From positions 3,078,001 to 3,142,000 of the forward strand of contig CAKNFP010000001.1 in the NCBI GenBank assembly GCA_930633525.1: a stretch of DNA of 64,000 nt, written 5' to 3'. The stretch comes from Hyphomicrobiales bacterium. GTDB taxonomy: Bacteria; Pseudomonadota; Alphaproteobacteria; Rhizobiales; Beijerinckiaceae. A program made the translations under genes and the position numbers. Numbering within the stretch: position 1 is the stretch's first letter; each line of letters opens with the position of its first letter. Of this stretch, positions 39,383 through 49,062 are shown piece after piece. The notes below the pieces were generated by a model. It worked only from the letters and a program-made list of their open reading frames with translations, made no database searches and was not told the DNA's origin.

Positions 39383-40273
39383 ATGTCTGCCACCCCCTTC
39401 GATCAGCGAGAAGGTTCCATCTGGTACGATGGCGCGTTGATTCCCTGGAAGGACGCCACCTTGCATGTGCTGTCGCATGGCCTGCACTATGCGTCCTGCG
39501 TATTCGAGGGTGAGCGGGCCTACGGCGGCGAGATCTTCAAGAGCCGGCAGCATTCCGAGCGTCTGCTCCAGTCTGCCAAGCTGCTCGACTTCGAGATCCC
39601 CTTCACGGCGGAAGAGATCGACGCCGCCAAGGCGCTTGTCGTCAAGACCAACGGCAAGGCTGACGCCTATGTCCGCCCGGTTGCCTGGCGCGGATCCGAG
39701 ATGATGGGCGTCTCGGCCCAGCACAACAAGATCCACCTTGCCATCGCGAGCTGGGAATGGCCGAGCTATTTCGATCCGGAAGCCCGCCTCAAGGGCATCC
39801 GCCTCGACATGGCCGAGTTCCGCCGCCCGGACCCGGCGACGATCCCCTCGAAGGCAAAAGCCTCGGGCCTCTACATGATCTGCACCATCTCCAAGCATCG
39901 GGCCGAGCGCAAGGGCTACGCCGACGCGCTCATGCTGGACTGGCGCGGCCATGTGGCGGAATGCACGGGCGCCAACATCTTCTTCGTGAAGGACGGCGCG
40001 CTGCACACCCCGACGCCCGATTGCTTCCTCGATGGCATCACCCGCCGCACGGTGATCGAGCTCGCCAAGCGCCGCGGCATCGCCATCAACGAGCGCACCA
40101 TCCTCCCGGAAGAGCTGGCCAGCTTCAGCGAGTGCTTCATCTGCGGCACCGCCGCGGAAGTGACACCCGTCGGCGAGATCGGGGCATATAAGTTCACGCC
40201 AGCCGCCGTCACCCAGGCGCTCGCCGAGGACTACACCCGCGAAGTGCAGCCGAAGGCCAAAGCGGCCGCCTGA
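39383..40273 (+). CDS. ilvE: Branched-chain amino acid aminotransferase
   Basis: IlvE transfers amino groups between branched-chain amino acids and 2-oxoglutarate with PLP. The 296-residue class IV enzyme shows IWYDGALIPWKDATLHVLSHGLHYASCVFEGERAY, VRPVAWRG, the PLP lysine in KASGLYMICTISKHRAERKGY region, and DCFLDGITRRTVIELAKRRGI, ECFICGTAAEVTPVGEIG. The ATG at 39383 follows AAGGAG; a longer frame upstream would run over the probable promoter and operator. A hairpin terminator follows. The overlap of its probable promoter with the MarR dyad suggests regulation. Confidence 0.94.
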   Translation: MSATPFDQREGSIWYDGALIPWKDATLHVLSHGLHYASCVFEGERAYGGEIFKSRQHSERLLQSAKLLDFEIPFTAEEIDAAKALVVKTNGKADAYVRPVAWRGSEMMGVSAQHNKIHLAIASWEWPSYFDPEARLKGIRLDMAEFRRPDPATIPSKAKASGLYMICTISKHRAERKGYADALMLDWRGHVAECTGANIFFVKDGALHTPTPDCFLDGITRRTVIELAKRRGIAINERTILPEELASFSECFICGTAAEVTPVGEIGAYKFTPAAVTQALAEDYTREVQPKAKAAA

Positions 40274-40304
40274 TAAGAACGGTTGATTTTATGCGAGAGA
40301 CATT

Positions 40305-40337
40305 GGGCCGGTCCGCAAGGATCGGCCCTGTTTGTTT
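40305..40337 (+). terminator. Intrinsic terminator after ilvE
   Basis: GGGCCG-G-TCC pairs with GGA-T-CGGCCC around GCAA, followed by TGTTTGTTT. Confidence 0.75.
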
Positions 40338-40410
40338 GACGCCTGGCAGCCTTCCAGGGATAGGCGATGGTCGCAATCGCGTGACCGATTAGCGCCCGCC
40401 CCGGCATAGT

Positions 40411-40457
40411 CAGTCCCCTCACCCCAACCCTCTCCCCGCCGGGGAGAGGGGGGACTG
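40411..40457. repeat. Palindrome with CTCTCCCCG core
   Basis: Outer arms CAGTCCCC and GGGGACTG enclose an inner hairpin CTCTCCCCG-CCGGGGAGAG. I recall this CCCTCTCCCCG...CGGGGAGAGGG type as a frequent intergenic element in Rhizobiales. Confidence 0.65.
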
Positions 40458-40553
40458 CCGCCGGTCTCGCATAGTCGATAAAGATCGACATTTTGACGAA
40501 AGCCAGAGCTATCAGGGCTTGGCCATGCTCCCATTTCGCTGATCGCCGGCGTC

Positions 40554-40576
40554 CCTTCTCCCCGGCGGGGAGAAGG
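40554..40576. repeat. Palindrome CCTTCTCCCCGGCGGGGAGAAGG
   Basis: The two arms, CCTTCTCCCC and GGGGAGAAGG, are perfect around a GGC centre, and the flanks (ACAGGATGAGGGG) match the left element's outer context in reverse. It is related to the element at 40411. Confidence 0.65.
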
Positions 40577-40609
40577 ACAGGATGAGGGGATTTGGTGGGG
40601 GCGCGCGCC

Positions 40610-42049
40610 TCACGGATGCGCGGGGGCGAGTTCCAGAAGCGTCTGTGACTTGCCGCCTGTGGGAACGAGGCCGATGCGGTCACGGCGGAGCCAGCGCCAC
40701 ATCAGGAGCACCGCGACGACGCTGAGCCCCGTGGCGAGGCCGGTCCAGATGCCCGCGCCCCGCCAGCCGAGCGGAAAGGCGAGAACGGCCCCGAGCGGCA
40801 GGCCGATGATCCAGTAGCCGGTCGCCGCGATCAGCATCGGCACGCGCGTGTCGTGCAGGCCGCGCAGCATGCCTATCAGTACCGCCTGCCCGCCGTCCGC
40901 CGCCTGGAACAGCGCCGCGAAGGCGAGGAACAGCACCGCGAAGCCGATCACCTGGGCATTGGCCGGATCCGCCGTATCGAGGAAGGCGCCGATCAGCACC
41001 TGCGGCAGCAGGATCATCACCGAGGCCGTCACCGCCATGAAACTCATGCAGATGACGAAGGCCATCCAGCCCGCGCGCCGGATCGCGTCCGGGTCGTGCG
41101 CGCCATAGCCGCGTCCCACGCGCACCGTCGCCGCCTGCCCTACCCCAAGCGGAACCATGAACGCGAGCGAAGCGATCTGCATCGCGATGGCATGGGCAGC
41201 CAGCTCCGACGAACTGAGCAAGCCCATCAGGAAGGCCGCCGCGTTGAATATGGTCACTTCCAGCGTGATCGTCGCGGCGATGGGCAGGCCGAGCCTCCAG
41301 AAGGCGATGAGCCGCGGCCAGTCCGCCCGCCACCAGTGGCCGAAGAGACGATAGCGGCGGAACCGGCGATCGGTCACGATCACGACGGCAAGACCGGCGA
41401 AGAGCAAGGTGCTGGAGAGGGACGTCGCAATGCCCGATCCCGGCAGTCCAAGCGCGGGAAAGCCGAATTTGCCAAACATCAGGCACAAGTTGGCCAAGGC
41501 ATTGAAGACGATGGCAAAGAGACCGATGAGCAGCGGCCACAAGGGCCGTTCCAGCGCGGCGACGAAGGACCGCAGCACGAGATAGAGCAGGAACGGCAGG
41601 ATGCTCCACTGCAGCGTCCGGAGATAGCCGCCCGCAGCGGCGGCCAGTTCCCTATCCTGGCCGAAGGCGAGCAGGATCGCCTCGCCATACCAGAGGATCG
41701 CCCAAGCCGGCACCGCGATGATCGCCGCCGACCAGAACCCCTGCCGCACGGTCCGCCGGACGTCCAGGACGGAATGGCGGTGGCGCCCGAGTTCGGTCGC
41801 CACCATCGGCGCCGTGGCCGTCACGAGGCCGATGCAGAAGATCAGCACCGCGAAATAGAGATTCGCCGCGAGCGCGCCTGCCGCGAGCGCTTGCGGCCCG
41901 ATGCGGCCCATCATGATCACGTCGGTCGTGGTCATGGCCGTCTGGGCAACATTGGTGAGGATCAGCGGCCAGCCGAGGGCCGCCATGGCGCGCGCTTCAG
42001 CGCGCCATGCGCTCCACATGGCGGTCCTGCTCGGCATCGTCGTGCTCAT
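40610..42049 (-). CDS. MATE family multidrug/toxin efflux transporter
   Basis: This 479-residue protein has twelve predicted membrane helices in two homologous halves. The first half begins [33 protein letters not shown], and the second is marked by [56 protein letters not shown], typical of MATE exporters that use Na+ or H+ gradients. The substrate is unknown. The ATG at 42049 is preceded by GGCGG; an upstream frame to 42127 adds an unlikely lead. It faces ilvE tail to tail. Confidence 0.92.
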   Translation of the reverse strand: MSTTMPSRTAMWSAWRAEARAMAALGWPLILTNVAQTAMTTTDVIMMGRIGPQALAAGALAANLYFAVLIFCIGLVTATAPMVATELGRHRHSVLDVRRTVRQGFWSAAIIAVPAWAILWYGEAILLAFGQDRELAAAAGGYLRTLQWSILPFLLYLVLRSFVAALERPLWPLLIGLFAIVFNALANLCLMFGKFGFPALGLPGSGIATSLSSTLLFAGLAVVIVTDRRFRRYRLFGHWWRADWPRLIAFWRLGLPIAATITLEVTIFNAAAFLMGLLSSSELAAHAIAMQIASLAFMVPLGVGQAATVRVGRGYGAHDPDAIRRAGWMAFVICMSFMAVTASVMILLPQVLIGAFLDTADPANAQVIGFAVLFLAFAALFQAADGGQAVLIGMLRGLHDTRVPMLIAATGYWIIGLPLGAVLAFPLGWRGAGIWTGLATGLSVVAVLLMWRWLRRDRIGLVPTGGKSQTLLELAPAHP

Positions 42050-42200
42050 GCCGCCGTTGTACGCGACATCGGCAGTTGCCGCCATATTGTGCAACCATGA
42101 GTTATTCTGATGGGTGCGACAACGCACTTTGATTATTTATGCGGCAATCATCCGAACCCTTGAGCGACCGCCGTTCAGGAATGGCCCACAGGGTCCTGTT

Positions 42201-42283
42201 GTCATCACCGGCCTTGTCCCGGTGATCCCGACTGGGAAGGCGCTCGACTCGTTGGGATGGCCAGGACAAGCCCGGCCATGACA
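42201..42283. repeat. Pair of GTCAT...CCCGG palindromes in opposite orientation
   Basis: The left element, GTCATCACCGG-CCTTGT-CCCGGTGATCCC, and the right element, GGGATGGCCAGGACAAGCCCGGCCATGAC, are mirrored copies of a type common in Rhizobiales intergenic DNA. Together they would form a large hairpin in the spacer between the MATE and moaE genes. Confidence 0.65.
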
Positions 42284-42316
42284 TGGCAGGGGGAGAGTAC
42301 CGAACGTCGATGCTAC

Positions 42317-42784
42317 CTAACGCCAGCGATCGGCGGCCTGGTCGTCGCTCGTGCGCGCCTCGACCCACGTCTTGGCGCCATCGGCGCGATGCTCCTTCTT
42401 CCAGAAGGGCGCCGACGTCTTGAGATAGTCCATCAGGAAGGAGGCTGCCTCGAAAGCGGCCTGCCGGTGAACCGATGCCGTCACGACGGCGACAATCATC
42501 TCGCCGGGGCGGATCGGGCCAAAACGATGCACGACGGCGAGGCCGACGAGCGGCCAGCGATCGGCTGCCTCCGCCGCGAGCCGGGCCATTTCCTCCTCGG
42601 CCATGCCGGGATAGTGTTCAAGCTCAAGCACCGCGAGCGCGCCATTTTCATCACGGCAGAGCCCCGTGAAAGTAACCACGGCGCCAACATCCGTCCGCCC
42701 CGCCGTCAGCGTTGCCGCGATGGCGGCGGGATCGAATGGCTCCCGCTGGACCTGCACAATAACGGAAGGATCGGCCGCGCCCAT
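42317..42784 (-). CDS. moaE: Molybdopterin synthase catalytic subunit
   Basis: MoaE inserts sulfur from MoaD thiocarboxylate into precursor Z to make molybdopterin. The 155-residue protein has VGAVVTFTGLCRDENG, LELEHYPGMAEEEMARLA, VVHRFGPIRPGEMIVAVVTASVHRQAAFEAASFLMDYLKTSAPFWKKEH, with the active-site lysines in the last block. It starts two bases after the moaD stop, so the two subunits are translated together. Confidence 0.95.
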   Translation of the reverse strand: MGAADPSVIVQVQREPFDPAAIAATLTAGRTDVGAVVTFTGLCRDENGALAVLELEHYPGMAEEEMARLAAEAADRWPLVGLAVVHRFGPIRPGEMIVAVVTASVHRQAAFEAASFLMDYLKTSAPFWKKEHRADGAKTWVEARTSDDQAADRWR

Positions 42785-42786
42785 GA

Positions 42787-43047
42787 TCAGCCGCCTGTCA
42801 TGGGAGGAAAGAAGGCGATCTCGCGTGCGCCGGCCAGTGGCGCATCGTGGCGACAGTGGCGGCGGTCGATGGCGGCGCGCACGATATCCGGCTGGGCAAA
42901 GGCAAGTGCATAGCCCTCGCCCCGCGTGCGCAACCATGACACCAGATCCCCGATCGTCTTGATGTCAGGCGCGAGAACGGCAATCTCCTCGCCGTGCCCG
43001 ATACGCTCGCGCAGCCACGCGAAATAAATCAGCTTCACCTCGGCCAT
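42787..43047 (-). CDS. moaD: Molybdopterin synthase sulfur-carrier subunit
   Basis: This 86-residue ubiquitin-like protein ends in GG (FFPPMTGG), the C-terminus that is adenylated and turned into a thiocarboxylate. The family's N-terminal strand VKLIYFAWLRERIG and WLRTRGEGYALAF are present. It lies between pgsA and moaE in the alphaproteobacterial uvrC-pgsA-moaD-moaE order. Confidence 0.94.
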   Translation of the reverse strand: MAEVKLIYFAWLRERIGHGEEIAVLAPDIKTIGDLVSWLRTRGEGYALAFAQPDIVRAAIDRRHCRHDAPLAGAREIAFFPPMTGG

Positions 43048-43164
43048 CGGTCATGTCCTGACAAGGCCGCATCGGCCAATGACTACAGGTTATGTAGTGG
43101 CGCTCGCGGGGGCCCAAAACAAGCCCCCAACCCTGGTCCAAAAGCCCGGCGCTTGGCCCGCGCC

Positions 43165-43827
43165 CTACTCCTGGTCGATGAGATGCCGCAAACCGGCGCG
43201 GAAATAATCGAAGCCCGTGTAAAGCGTCAGTAGCGCGGCAACCCACAGTAACACCAAGCCGATCTGTGTCGTGCCCCCCATCACACGATCACCGGCCGGC
43301 CCGGCGATGAGGAACCCGACAGCGAGAAGCTGCAAGGTGGTCTTCCATTTGGCAACCTTCGTCACCGGCACGCTGACCCGGAGTTCCGCCAGGAACTCCC
43401 TGAGGCCCGACACGAGGATCTCACGGCAGAGAATGATGATCGCCGCCCAGAGCGACCAGCTTCGGATGGTGCCGTCCGCCACCAGCATCAGCAGGCTCGC
43501 GGCGACCAACAGCTTGTCGGCGATGGGGTCGAGCATCCGCCCGATAGCCGATTGCTGCGACCAGGCACGGGCCAGATAGCCGTCGAAATAATCGGTAATC
43601 GCCGCTGCGACGAAGATGAAGAATGCCCCCCACCGCAGAACCATGTCATGCGGCCAGAAGAGGCAGATAACCAGCGCCGGAACAGCGAGTATCCGGCCAT
43701 AGGTCAGGATGTTGGGCAGGCTGAATGTACGTGCGCGTTGCATTGAGAGACCAGGCAAATCACTGCTCTGGGAAGAACCATGAGCATCTGCTGCGGTCAA
43801 CGGCTTGGGAGAAATTCCATCGACCAT
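43165..43827 (-). CDS. pgsA: CDP-diacylglycerol-glycerol-3-phosphate phosphatidyltransferase
   Basis: PgsA makes phosphatidylglycerophosphate, the precursor of phosphatidylglycerol, at the inner membrane. The 220-residue protein contains the CDP-alcohol phosphatidyltransferase signature in DYFDGYLARAWSQQSAIGRMLDPIADK and four or more helices. The frame starts five bases after uvrC. An ATG at 43743 would start nearer the usual position (RTFSLPNILTYGRILAVP), so the first 28 residues may be untranslated. Either start leaves the catalytic region intact. Confidence 0.93.
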   Translation of the reverse strand: MVDGISPKPLTAADAHGSSQSSDLPGLSMQRARTFSLPNILTYGRILAVPALVICLFWPHDMVLRWGAFFIFVAAAITDYFDGYLARAWSQQSAIGRMLDPIADKLLVAASLLMLVADGTIRSWSLWAAIIILCREILVSGLREFLAELRVSVPVTKVAKWKTTLQLLAVGFLIAGPAGDRVMGGTTQIGLVLLWVAALLTLYTGFDYFRAGLRHLIDQE

Positions 43828-43832
43828 GCTAT

Positions 43833-46043
43833 TCAGCCCTGATTCTCATGAAAGAACTCATAAATAGTTCGTGCGGTCGCCGCATTGATACCCGGCGCCC
43901 GTTGCAGATCTTCCAGCGAAGCACGTGACACGGCCTTGGCCGTGCCGAAATGCAGGAGCAGAGCCCGCTTGCGTGAAGGGCCGATGCCCGTAATTTCGTC
44001 CAGCGGGTTCTTGGTGAAGGCGCGCTTGCGCTTCGCCCGGTGGGTGCCGATCGCGAAGCGGTGCGCCTCGTCCCGCAGGCGCTGGATGAAATAGAGCGCG
44101 GGGTCACGCGGCGCGAGCTTGAAAGGCGGCCGTCCGGACGTGACGAAGGTCTCCCGCCCCGCGTCGCGATCCGCGCCTTTGGCGACGCCGACCAGCGGCA
44201 CATCTGTGATGCCGATATCGGCGAGCGCGGTCCGAGCCGCCTCCAGCTGCCCGCGTCCGCCGTCGATCAGGACAAGATCGGGCCAGACCGGGAAGCTGTC
44301 GTCATCCGGCAACTCGTCTTCAGGCTCGGCTTCACCCTCGGCTTCGAGCGTGCCCTCCATCTCTCCCGGATGGAGAGAGGCCTGGAGGGAGACGGCTGTC
44401 AGGGGAGGATCCACACTCAACCCGTCACTCTCCTCGCCGGCGAGCGTGAGCGCCATATCCTCCGACGCAATTGCGCGTGTTGACGGCAGGTCGGCTCCGT
44501 CTCGCGGCGCCTCCTTGAGGAGACGGGCAAATCGCCGGCTCAGGACTTCACGCATCATCCCGAAATCATCCCCGGGCGTCAGATCCTCGGAACGGATATT
44601 GAAGGTGCGATAATGCGTCTTCATGAACCCCTGGCGTCCGGCAACGATCATCGCGCCGACGGCATTGGTCCCCATGATATGCGAGTTGTCGTAAACCTCG
44701 ATGCGACGCGGCGGCGCGGCAAGACCAAAGGCCTCGGCGAGCCCGGCCAGGAGCTTCTCCTGGGAGGCGCTATCGGCCAGCCGCCGGGCCAGAGCCTCCT
44801 TCGCGTTCTTGAGCGCGTGCTCCACGAGATCGCGCTTCTCGCCACGACGCGGGGTCGCGACTTCGACGCGACTGGCCCGCTGGGTGGACAGGGCCTCCGC
44901 CAGAAGATCCTGCTCGGGCAGGTCGTGGGAGAGCAACACGAGCCGGGGGCAAGGCTTGTCATCGTAGAACTGGGCGATGAAGGACGACAGGACCTCATCG
45001 GGCGACAATCCGGCATCGGCCCTCGGGAAATAGGCGCGATTGCCCCAGTTCTGGTAATTCCGGAAAAAGAACACCTGTACGCAGAACTGTCCGGCCTGGA
45101 GATCGATGGCGAAGACATCGGCCTCCTCCACGGACTGCGGATTCACATCCTGCGTCGCCTGCACCGCCGACAGCGCCGCGAGACGATCCCGGTAGCGGGC
45201 CGCCCGCTCGAACTCCAGTTCCTCGGACGCGTGCTGCATCTCCGCGGCGAGCGACTTCTTGACCGCGTTCGAACGCCCGGACAGGAAGGCGCGCGCCTCC
45301 GCCACCAGCCCCGCGTAGTCGCTCAGGTCAATCTCGCCAGTGCACGGCGCCGAACAGCGCTTGATCTGGAACAGCAGGCAGGGGCGGCTTCGGTTCTCAT
45401 AGTAGCTGTCGGTGCAGGTGCGCAGCAGGAAGGCGCGCTGCAGGGCATTGACGGTGCGGGTGACAGCGCCGGCGCTGGCGAAAGGGCCGTAGTAGTCCCC
45501 CTTGCGGTTGCGTGCGCCACGATGCTTCACGAGCTGCGGCGCGGGGTGGTCGCCCGTCAAAAGAATATAGGGGAACGACTTGTCGTCCCGCAGCAGCACG
45601 TTGTAGCGCGGGCGCAGCTGCTTGATGAGATTGGCCTCAAGCAGCAGGGCCTCGGTTTCCGTCTGGGTGACGACGAATTCCATCGCCGCCGTCTCGGCGA
45701 TCATGCGCGCGGTGCGGTTGCCGCCATGGCCGATGCCCTTGATGTAGGAGGCGATGCGCTTCTTGATATGCCGCGCCTTGCCGACATAGAGCACGTCGCC
45801 ATCCGCATCGATCATGCGATAGACGCCGGGACTATTGGGAGCCGTCTGCCAGAAATCGCGAATAACCATGGCGCCGGCGCGCAGCGATGCAGGCGCCTTC
45901 TCGGCGAAGTCGAGATCGATGTTCGACGCGACATCACCGGCATCGTCGCCGGCAACGCTCTCACCCGCGGTCAGCGCGCCCGGCACGACCGGTGCCTTGT
46001 CTTCCTCGTTCGGCTCGTTGTCGCGTCCCGTCACCATGCGCAT
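43833..46043 (-). CDS. uvrC: UvrABC system protein C, with an in-frame insertion
   Basis: UvrC makes both incisions in nucleotide excision repair with UvrA and UvrB (uvrB is at 14433). The 736-residue protein has an acidic N-terminal tail, then the GIY-YIG domain ([27 protein letters not shown]), a UVR helix ([16 protein letters not shown]), the RNase H-like endonuclease with [19 protein letters not shown] and VLIDGGRGQ, and two helix-hairpin-helix motifs near the end. Between the two parts of the endonuclease lies an extra, acidic, low-conservation stretch of about 60 residues ([10 protein letters not shown] to [10 protein letters not shown]) that contains a DNA palindrome at 44353-44389. 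The start at 46043 is the first plausible Met. Confidence 0.95.
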   Translation of the reverse strand: MRMVTGRDNEPNEEDKAPVVPGALTAGESVAGDDAGDVASNIDLDFAEKAPASLRAGAMVIRDFWQTAPNSPGVYRMIDADGDVLYVGKARHIKKRIASYIKGIGHGGNRTARMIAETAAMEFVVTQTETEALLLEANLIKQLRPRYNVLLRDDKSFPYILLTGDHPAPQLVKHRGARNRKGDYYGPFASAGAVTRTVNALQRAFLLRTCTDSYYENRSRPCLLFQIKRCSAPCTGEIDLSDYAGLVAEARAFLSGRSNAVKKSLAAEMQHASEELEFERAARYRDRLAALSAVQATQDVNPQSVEEADVFAIDLQAGQFCVQVFFFRNYQNWGNRAYFPRADAGLSPDEVLSSFIAQFYDDKPCPRLVLLSHDLPEQDLLAEALSTQRASRVEVATPRRGEKRDLVEHALKNAKEALARRLADSASQEKLLAGLAEAFGLAAPPRRIEVYDNSHIMGTNAVGAMIVAGRQGFMKTHYRTFNIRSEDLTPGDDFGMMREVLSRRFARLLKEAPRDGADLPSTRAIASEDMALTLAGEESDGLSVDPPLTAVSLQASLHPGEMEGTLEAEGEAEPEDELPDDDSFPVWPDLVLIDGGRGQLEAARTALADIGITDVPLVGVAKGADRDAGRETFVTSGRPPFKLAPRDPALYFIQRLRDEAHRFAIGTHRAKRKRAFTKNPLDEITGIGPSRKRALLLHFGTAKAVSRASLEDLQRAPGINAATARTIYEFFHENQG
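44353..44389. repeat. Palindrome inside uvrC
   Basis: CCCTCCA at 44353-44359 is mirrored by TGGAGGG at 44383-44389, with an inner CTCTCC/GGAGAG pair. It is translated in uvrC as part of a non-conserved insertion and looks like an interspersed palindrome that landed in the gene without breaking the frame. Confidence 0.55.
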
Positions 46044-46155
46044 GACGTGACCCCGGCGGCGCCCGAGGTCAAGGGGAGTGCGGCGATCAACGCCACATCT
46101 CAATGCATTTCATGCTGGCTGATCCCGGGTGACGCTTTCGCGTCACAGGCGGGGT

Positions 46156-46707
46156 TCAGCTCCACGTAGCCTTGATAGGCAACGTTGCAAGATAAGCCGC
46201 GAGATCAGCCCTGCTCTGAAGGCGCATAACGGGAACTGCCGGCCCCACTGCTTTCAGATTTGTCTCGATGCGCGGACGGCTGTCCCTGTTGAAGTTCCAG
46301 ACATAGCGCAGGAACTCGACATAGTCCCAATTCATCCTCTCCTCGCACCCGCGAGGCAGATCAGGGCGGCGTCCGCCCTTGAGGCCGCGCACCAGCACGC
46401 GCCAGAGGCAGAGGAGCCGCGGCATCTCCAGCCAGATCACCTGGTCGGCGCGCGGCAGGCGCAGGTCGAAGGTCTGGCGGGAATAGTTTCCCTCGGAAAT
46501 CCAGACATCGCCCGCGATGGCAGCCGCAACCCGTGCCCGAAACGCCGCCTCGTCCGGCTGCTTCCAGCCTGGCTCCCAGAAGAGCACGTCGAGATGGACC
46601 ACGGGCAAGCCGAGACGCTCTCCTATTTGCCGGGCGAGCGTCGACTTGCCGCTTCCGGCGCAGCCGAGAATGAGGATACGCCGGAATGACTGGGGCTCAT
46701 CCTGCAT
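46156..46707 (-). CDS. P-loop nucleoside-kinase-like protein (FlaR-type)
   Basis: This 183-residue protein has a Walker A loop GCAGSGKSTLARQIGERLGLPVVHLD with DVLFWEPGW, then WISEGNYSRQTFDLRLPRADQVIWLEMPR with the base/phosphate contacts of adenylate-kinase-like proteins. I recognise it as the group labelled DNA topology modulation protein FlaR. The true substrate is unknown. It starts six bases after the MscS-type gene and is probably co-transcribed with it. Confidence 0.82.
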   Translation of the reverse strand: MQDEPQSFRRILILGCAGSGKSTLARQIGERLGLPVVHLDVLFWEPGWKQPDEAAFRARVAAAIAGDVWISEGNYSRQTFDLRLPRADQVIWLEMPRLLCLWRVLVRGLKGGRRPDLPRGCEERMNWDYVEFLRYVWNFNRDSRPRIETNLKAVGPAVPVMRLQSRADLAAYLATLPIKATWS

Positions 46708-46713
46708 CCGCGC

Positions 46714-48804
46714 TCACGTGGTGGACGAAGGCGAAGGCGTAAGCGTTGTCGCTGCCGCCCCCGCGGCCTCGAGCGCCTGTTCATGCATCGTACCACCCTG
46801 CCCCTGCACGACGACGGCATTGGAGGCGAACTCGATACCGTTATCGTGGAAGGCCTTGTGGAGGCGCTTGATCGCCTCGCGCTGGATCATGGTCTGCTTG
46901 CCGGGCTTCACCGTGAATTTGAAACGGCACAAGAGCGCGTTGGGTTCGATATCCGTGACACCCTGCATCTTGAAGGGCGCGATGAACTGATCGGCATAAT
47001 CCGGCATCTCCGCCAGATCCGCGCCCACTTTCTTGGCGAGCTTGCGCGCCTTTTCCATATCGGTGTCACGCGCGAGGCGCAGGTTGAACTTGATCGTCGC
47101 ATAGTCACGGCTGAAATTCGTCACCGCGCCAAGCTGACCATAGGGAATCGTATGGAACTGGCCGTTCTGGTGGCGCACCCTGACCGAGCGCAGGGTGAGC
47201 TTTTCCACCACGCCTTTATGGCTGCCGGCCTGGATGTATTCCCCGACGCGGAACGCGTCGTCCGCGACGAAGAATACGCCGGAGACGATATCCTTCACGA
47301 GGGTCTGCGAACCGAAGGAAAAGGCGAGGCCGAAGATGCCGGCGCCCGCCAGCAGTGGCGAGATATTGACGCCTAGATGCGACAGGCCGAGCAGCACCGC
47401 GGTTGCAACAACGAGCACGCCGAAGAAACCACGCACGACCGGCATGATGCTCGACAGCCGCGAGGTGGGCTGGCCCGGTATCGGGAGGACATTGTCGTGA
47501 TCATGGCCATCATTCGGCGGTAGCGGCCCGGCGGTTGGGGACAGCCTCGTGGAGGACCAATAGCCCAAGAGCCCATAGGCTATGTAACCGAGGATGAGCA
47601 CGGTGATCACCATGATCAGAGCGTGATCGAATCTCAGCCATTCTTCCCAGGTGAAGATGCCGAGCACATCCACCAGCCACGAGCGCGCCAGCATGACGAG
47701 CACGACAGCCGCCGCAACCGGCACCACGGTGCGCCGCACCACATGCAGAAGAGAGAATTGGTGCTTGTCGTGCGCAGTTTCGCCATTCGCCGCGCGCTCC
47801 GCGATCGCCCGCGAAAGAAGGCGCTCGATGATGAAGGTGAAGATGGCCACTTCCATCGCCCAGAATACGATGTTGTAGGCCTGGAACTTCAGCATGCTGA
47901 GGCCAATGGTCCAGAGCGCCCAGCCGACGAAAACCATGGCCTTCGTCACATTGCCGAACGTCTTACGCCATCCCCTCGCGTGCGCGAAAAAGCGTTGCAG
48001 CGCCGTTACGGCGCCGATCATGATCAGCACGCCCACAACAGTGCCGGCAGCCTGCGCCGCAACGATGGGCATGCCCGCGTCCACCATAAGAGGCAGGTAT
48101 TTCGCGGCGACGAAGCCGGCCGCGAAGCATAGCCCAGCGCCGCGATACGCCATCCGGGCGCGATGGTCATCCGCCGCGGCAAGCCTGTGCGCCGGATCGG
48201 CCGGCCGCAACAAGATGAGGAACGGCAACATCCAGATGCGCCACTGCACGGCGGCAAGACCCAATCCGATGGCAAAGGCATCGAACAATGCAGGCCCTTG
48301 CAGCAGGTGGCGTCCGACAACGCCCACAACCGCAACGGTGAGCCCCAGGGCCACCATATCGAGAACGCCATGGCGCAGGATCGCGCCGGCACTTGGCCCG
48401 GCGAAGTCGATGTGCCGCATCCAGCGCATGATGAGGCCACTGAGCAGCGAGGGCAGAAAAATGACGAAGAGAACGACGGCCAGCGCCTTGCCAAGGGTCA
48501 GCAGGGGATGAGTGGCTGTGCCGAAGAGGGCGGCCGTGCCTTCCGCCAAACCGCGTGGCACCGCTGGCAAAGCCGCCAGCACGGTCGCCAGGCGGTCACT
48601 GATGTCATCGACCTTCGCCCACGCCCGCGTGAAGCTGCTGTCCAGCTCGTTGCGAAGCAGGTTGCCCGTGGCTGCCTCGGCCGGCGGTGCTCCGGCCGAT
48701 GTCGCGGCGCCCGCGACGGATACAGCCATGACCATGCCCACTATAAAAACCGCCAGCACGGACATGGCTCGCCGCCACGGCCTGATGTTGAACGCCCGAC
48801 TCAT
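46714..48804 (-). CDS. Mechanosensitive ion channel of the MscS family, large form
   Basis: This 696-residue protein has a signal-like N-terminus (VFIVGMVMAVSVAGA), an extended set of about ten membrane helices, and the MscS core: the pore-lining helix with SHLGVNISPLLAGAGIFGLAFSFGSQTLVKDIVSGVFFVADDAFRVGEYI, then LRSVRVRHQNGQFHTIPYG and a cytosolic alpha-beta domain. It should open under membrane tension to protect cells in osmotic downshock. It starts at an ATG after GAGGGA. A second gene of unknown kinase type follows immediately. Confidence 0.9.
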   Translation of the reverse strand: MSRAFNIRPWRRAMSVLAVFIVGMVMAVSVAGAATSAGAPPAEAATGNLLRNELDSSFTRAWAKVDDISDRLATVLAALPAVPRGLAEGTAALFGTATHPLLTLGKALAVVLFVIFLPSLLSGLIMRWMRHIDFAGPSAGAILRHGVLDMVALGLTVAVVGVVGRHLLQGPALFDAFAIGLGLAAVQWRIWMLPFLILLRPADPAHRLAAADDHRARMAYRGAGLCFAAGFVAAKYLPLMVDAGMPIVAAQAAGTVVGVLIMIGAVTALQRFFAHARGWRKTFGNVTKAMVFVGWALWTIGLSMLKFQAYNIVFWAMEVAIFTFIIERLLSRAIAERAANGETAHDKHQFSLLHVVRRTVVPVAAAVVLVMLARSWLVDVLGIFTWEEWLRFDHALIMVITVLILGYIAYGLLGYWSSTRLSPTAGPLPPNDGHDHDNVLPIPGQPTSRLSSIMPVVRGFFGVLVVATAVLLGLSHLGVNISPLLAGAGIFGLAFSFGSQTLVKDIVSGVFFVADDAFRVGEYIQAGSHKGVVEKLTLRSVRVRHQNGQFHTIPYGQLGAVTNFSRDYATIKFNLRLARDTDMEKARKLAKKVGADLAEMPDYADQFIAPFKMQGVTDIEPNALLCRFKFTVKPGKQTMIQREAIKRLHKAFHDNGIEFASNAVVVQGQGGTMHEQALEAAGAAATTLTPSPSSTT

Positions 48805-49062
48805 CGCCAATCCCTCGTGACGCAAGCTACCCCATGCCACGTCCTACCAAGCTTCCGCTTACGGGGGGAAGCCAGCAGGCGCGGACCGTCGCTCTAAGTT
48901 GCGCGTAAGTTGTTTGCACGCAAGCGTTTCTATCTCCTCCCCGCATCATCATGCGCTGGATGGTAACCAATGCCATCGACTGAACTGGACGTTGCTCCGA
49001 GCGCGGCGTAAACGTTAAGAGTCTGTTAAGCGACAATCGGCGGAACGGAGCGACGGAAACGT

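Larger units (their letters stand above)
40338..40609. other. Spacer with two palindromic repeats
   Basis: No gene is supported. Two GC-rich palindromes lie at 40411-40457 and 40554-40576, separated by about 95 bases. It lies between the convergent ilvE and MATE genes. Confidence 0.6.

Noticed and set aside
40853..42100. A 415-codon frame antisense to the MATE gene
   Set aside because: The sense frame has clear MATE motifs; the other is a low-complexity shadow.
44613..46169. A 518-codon open frame antisense to uvrC
   Set aside because: It is a mirror of the uvrC reading frame with no recognisable domain.
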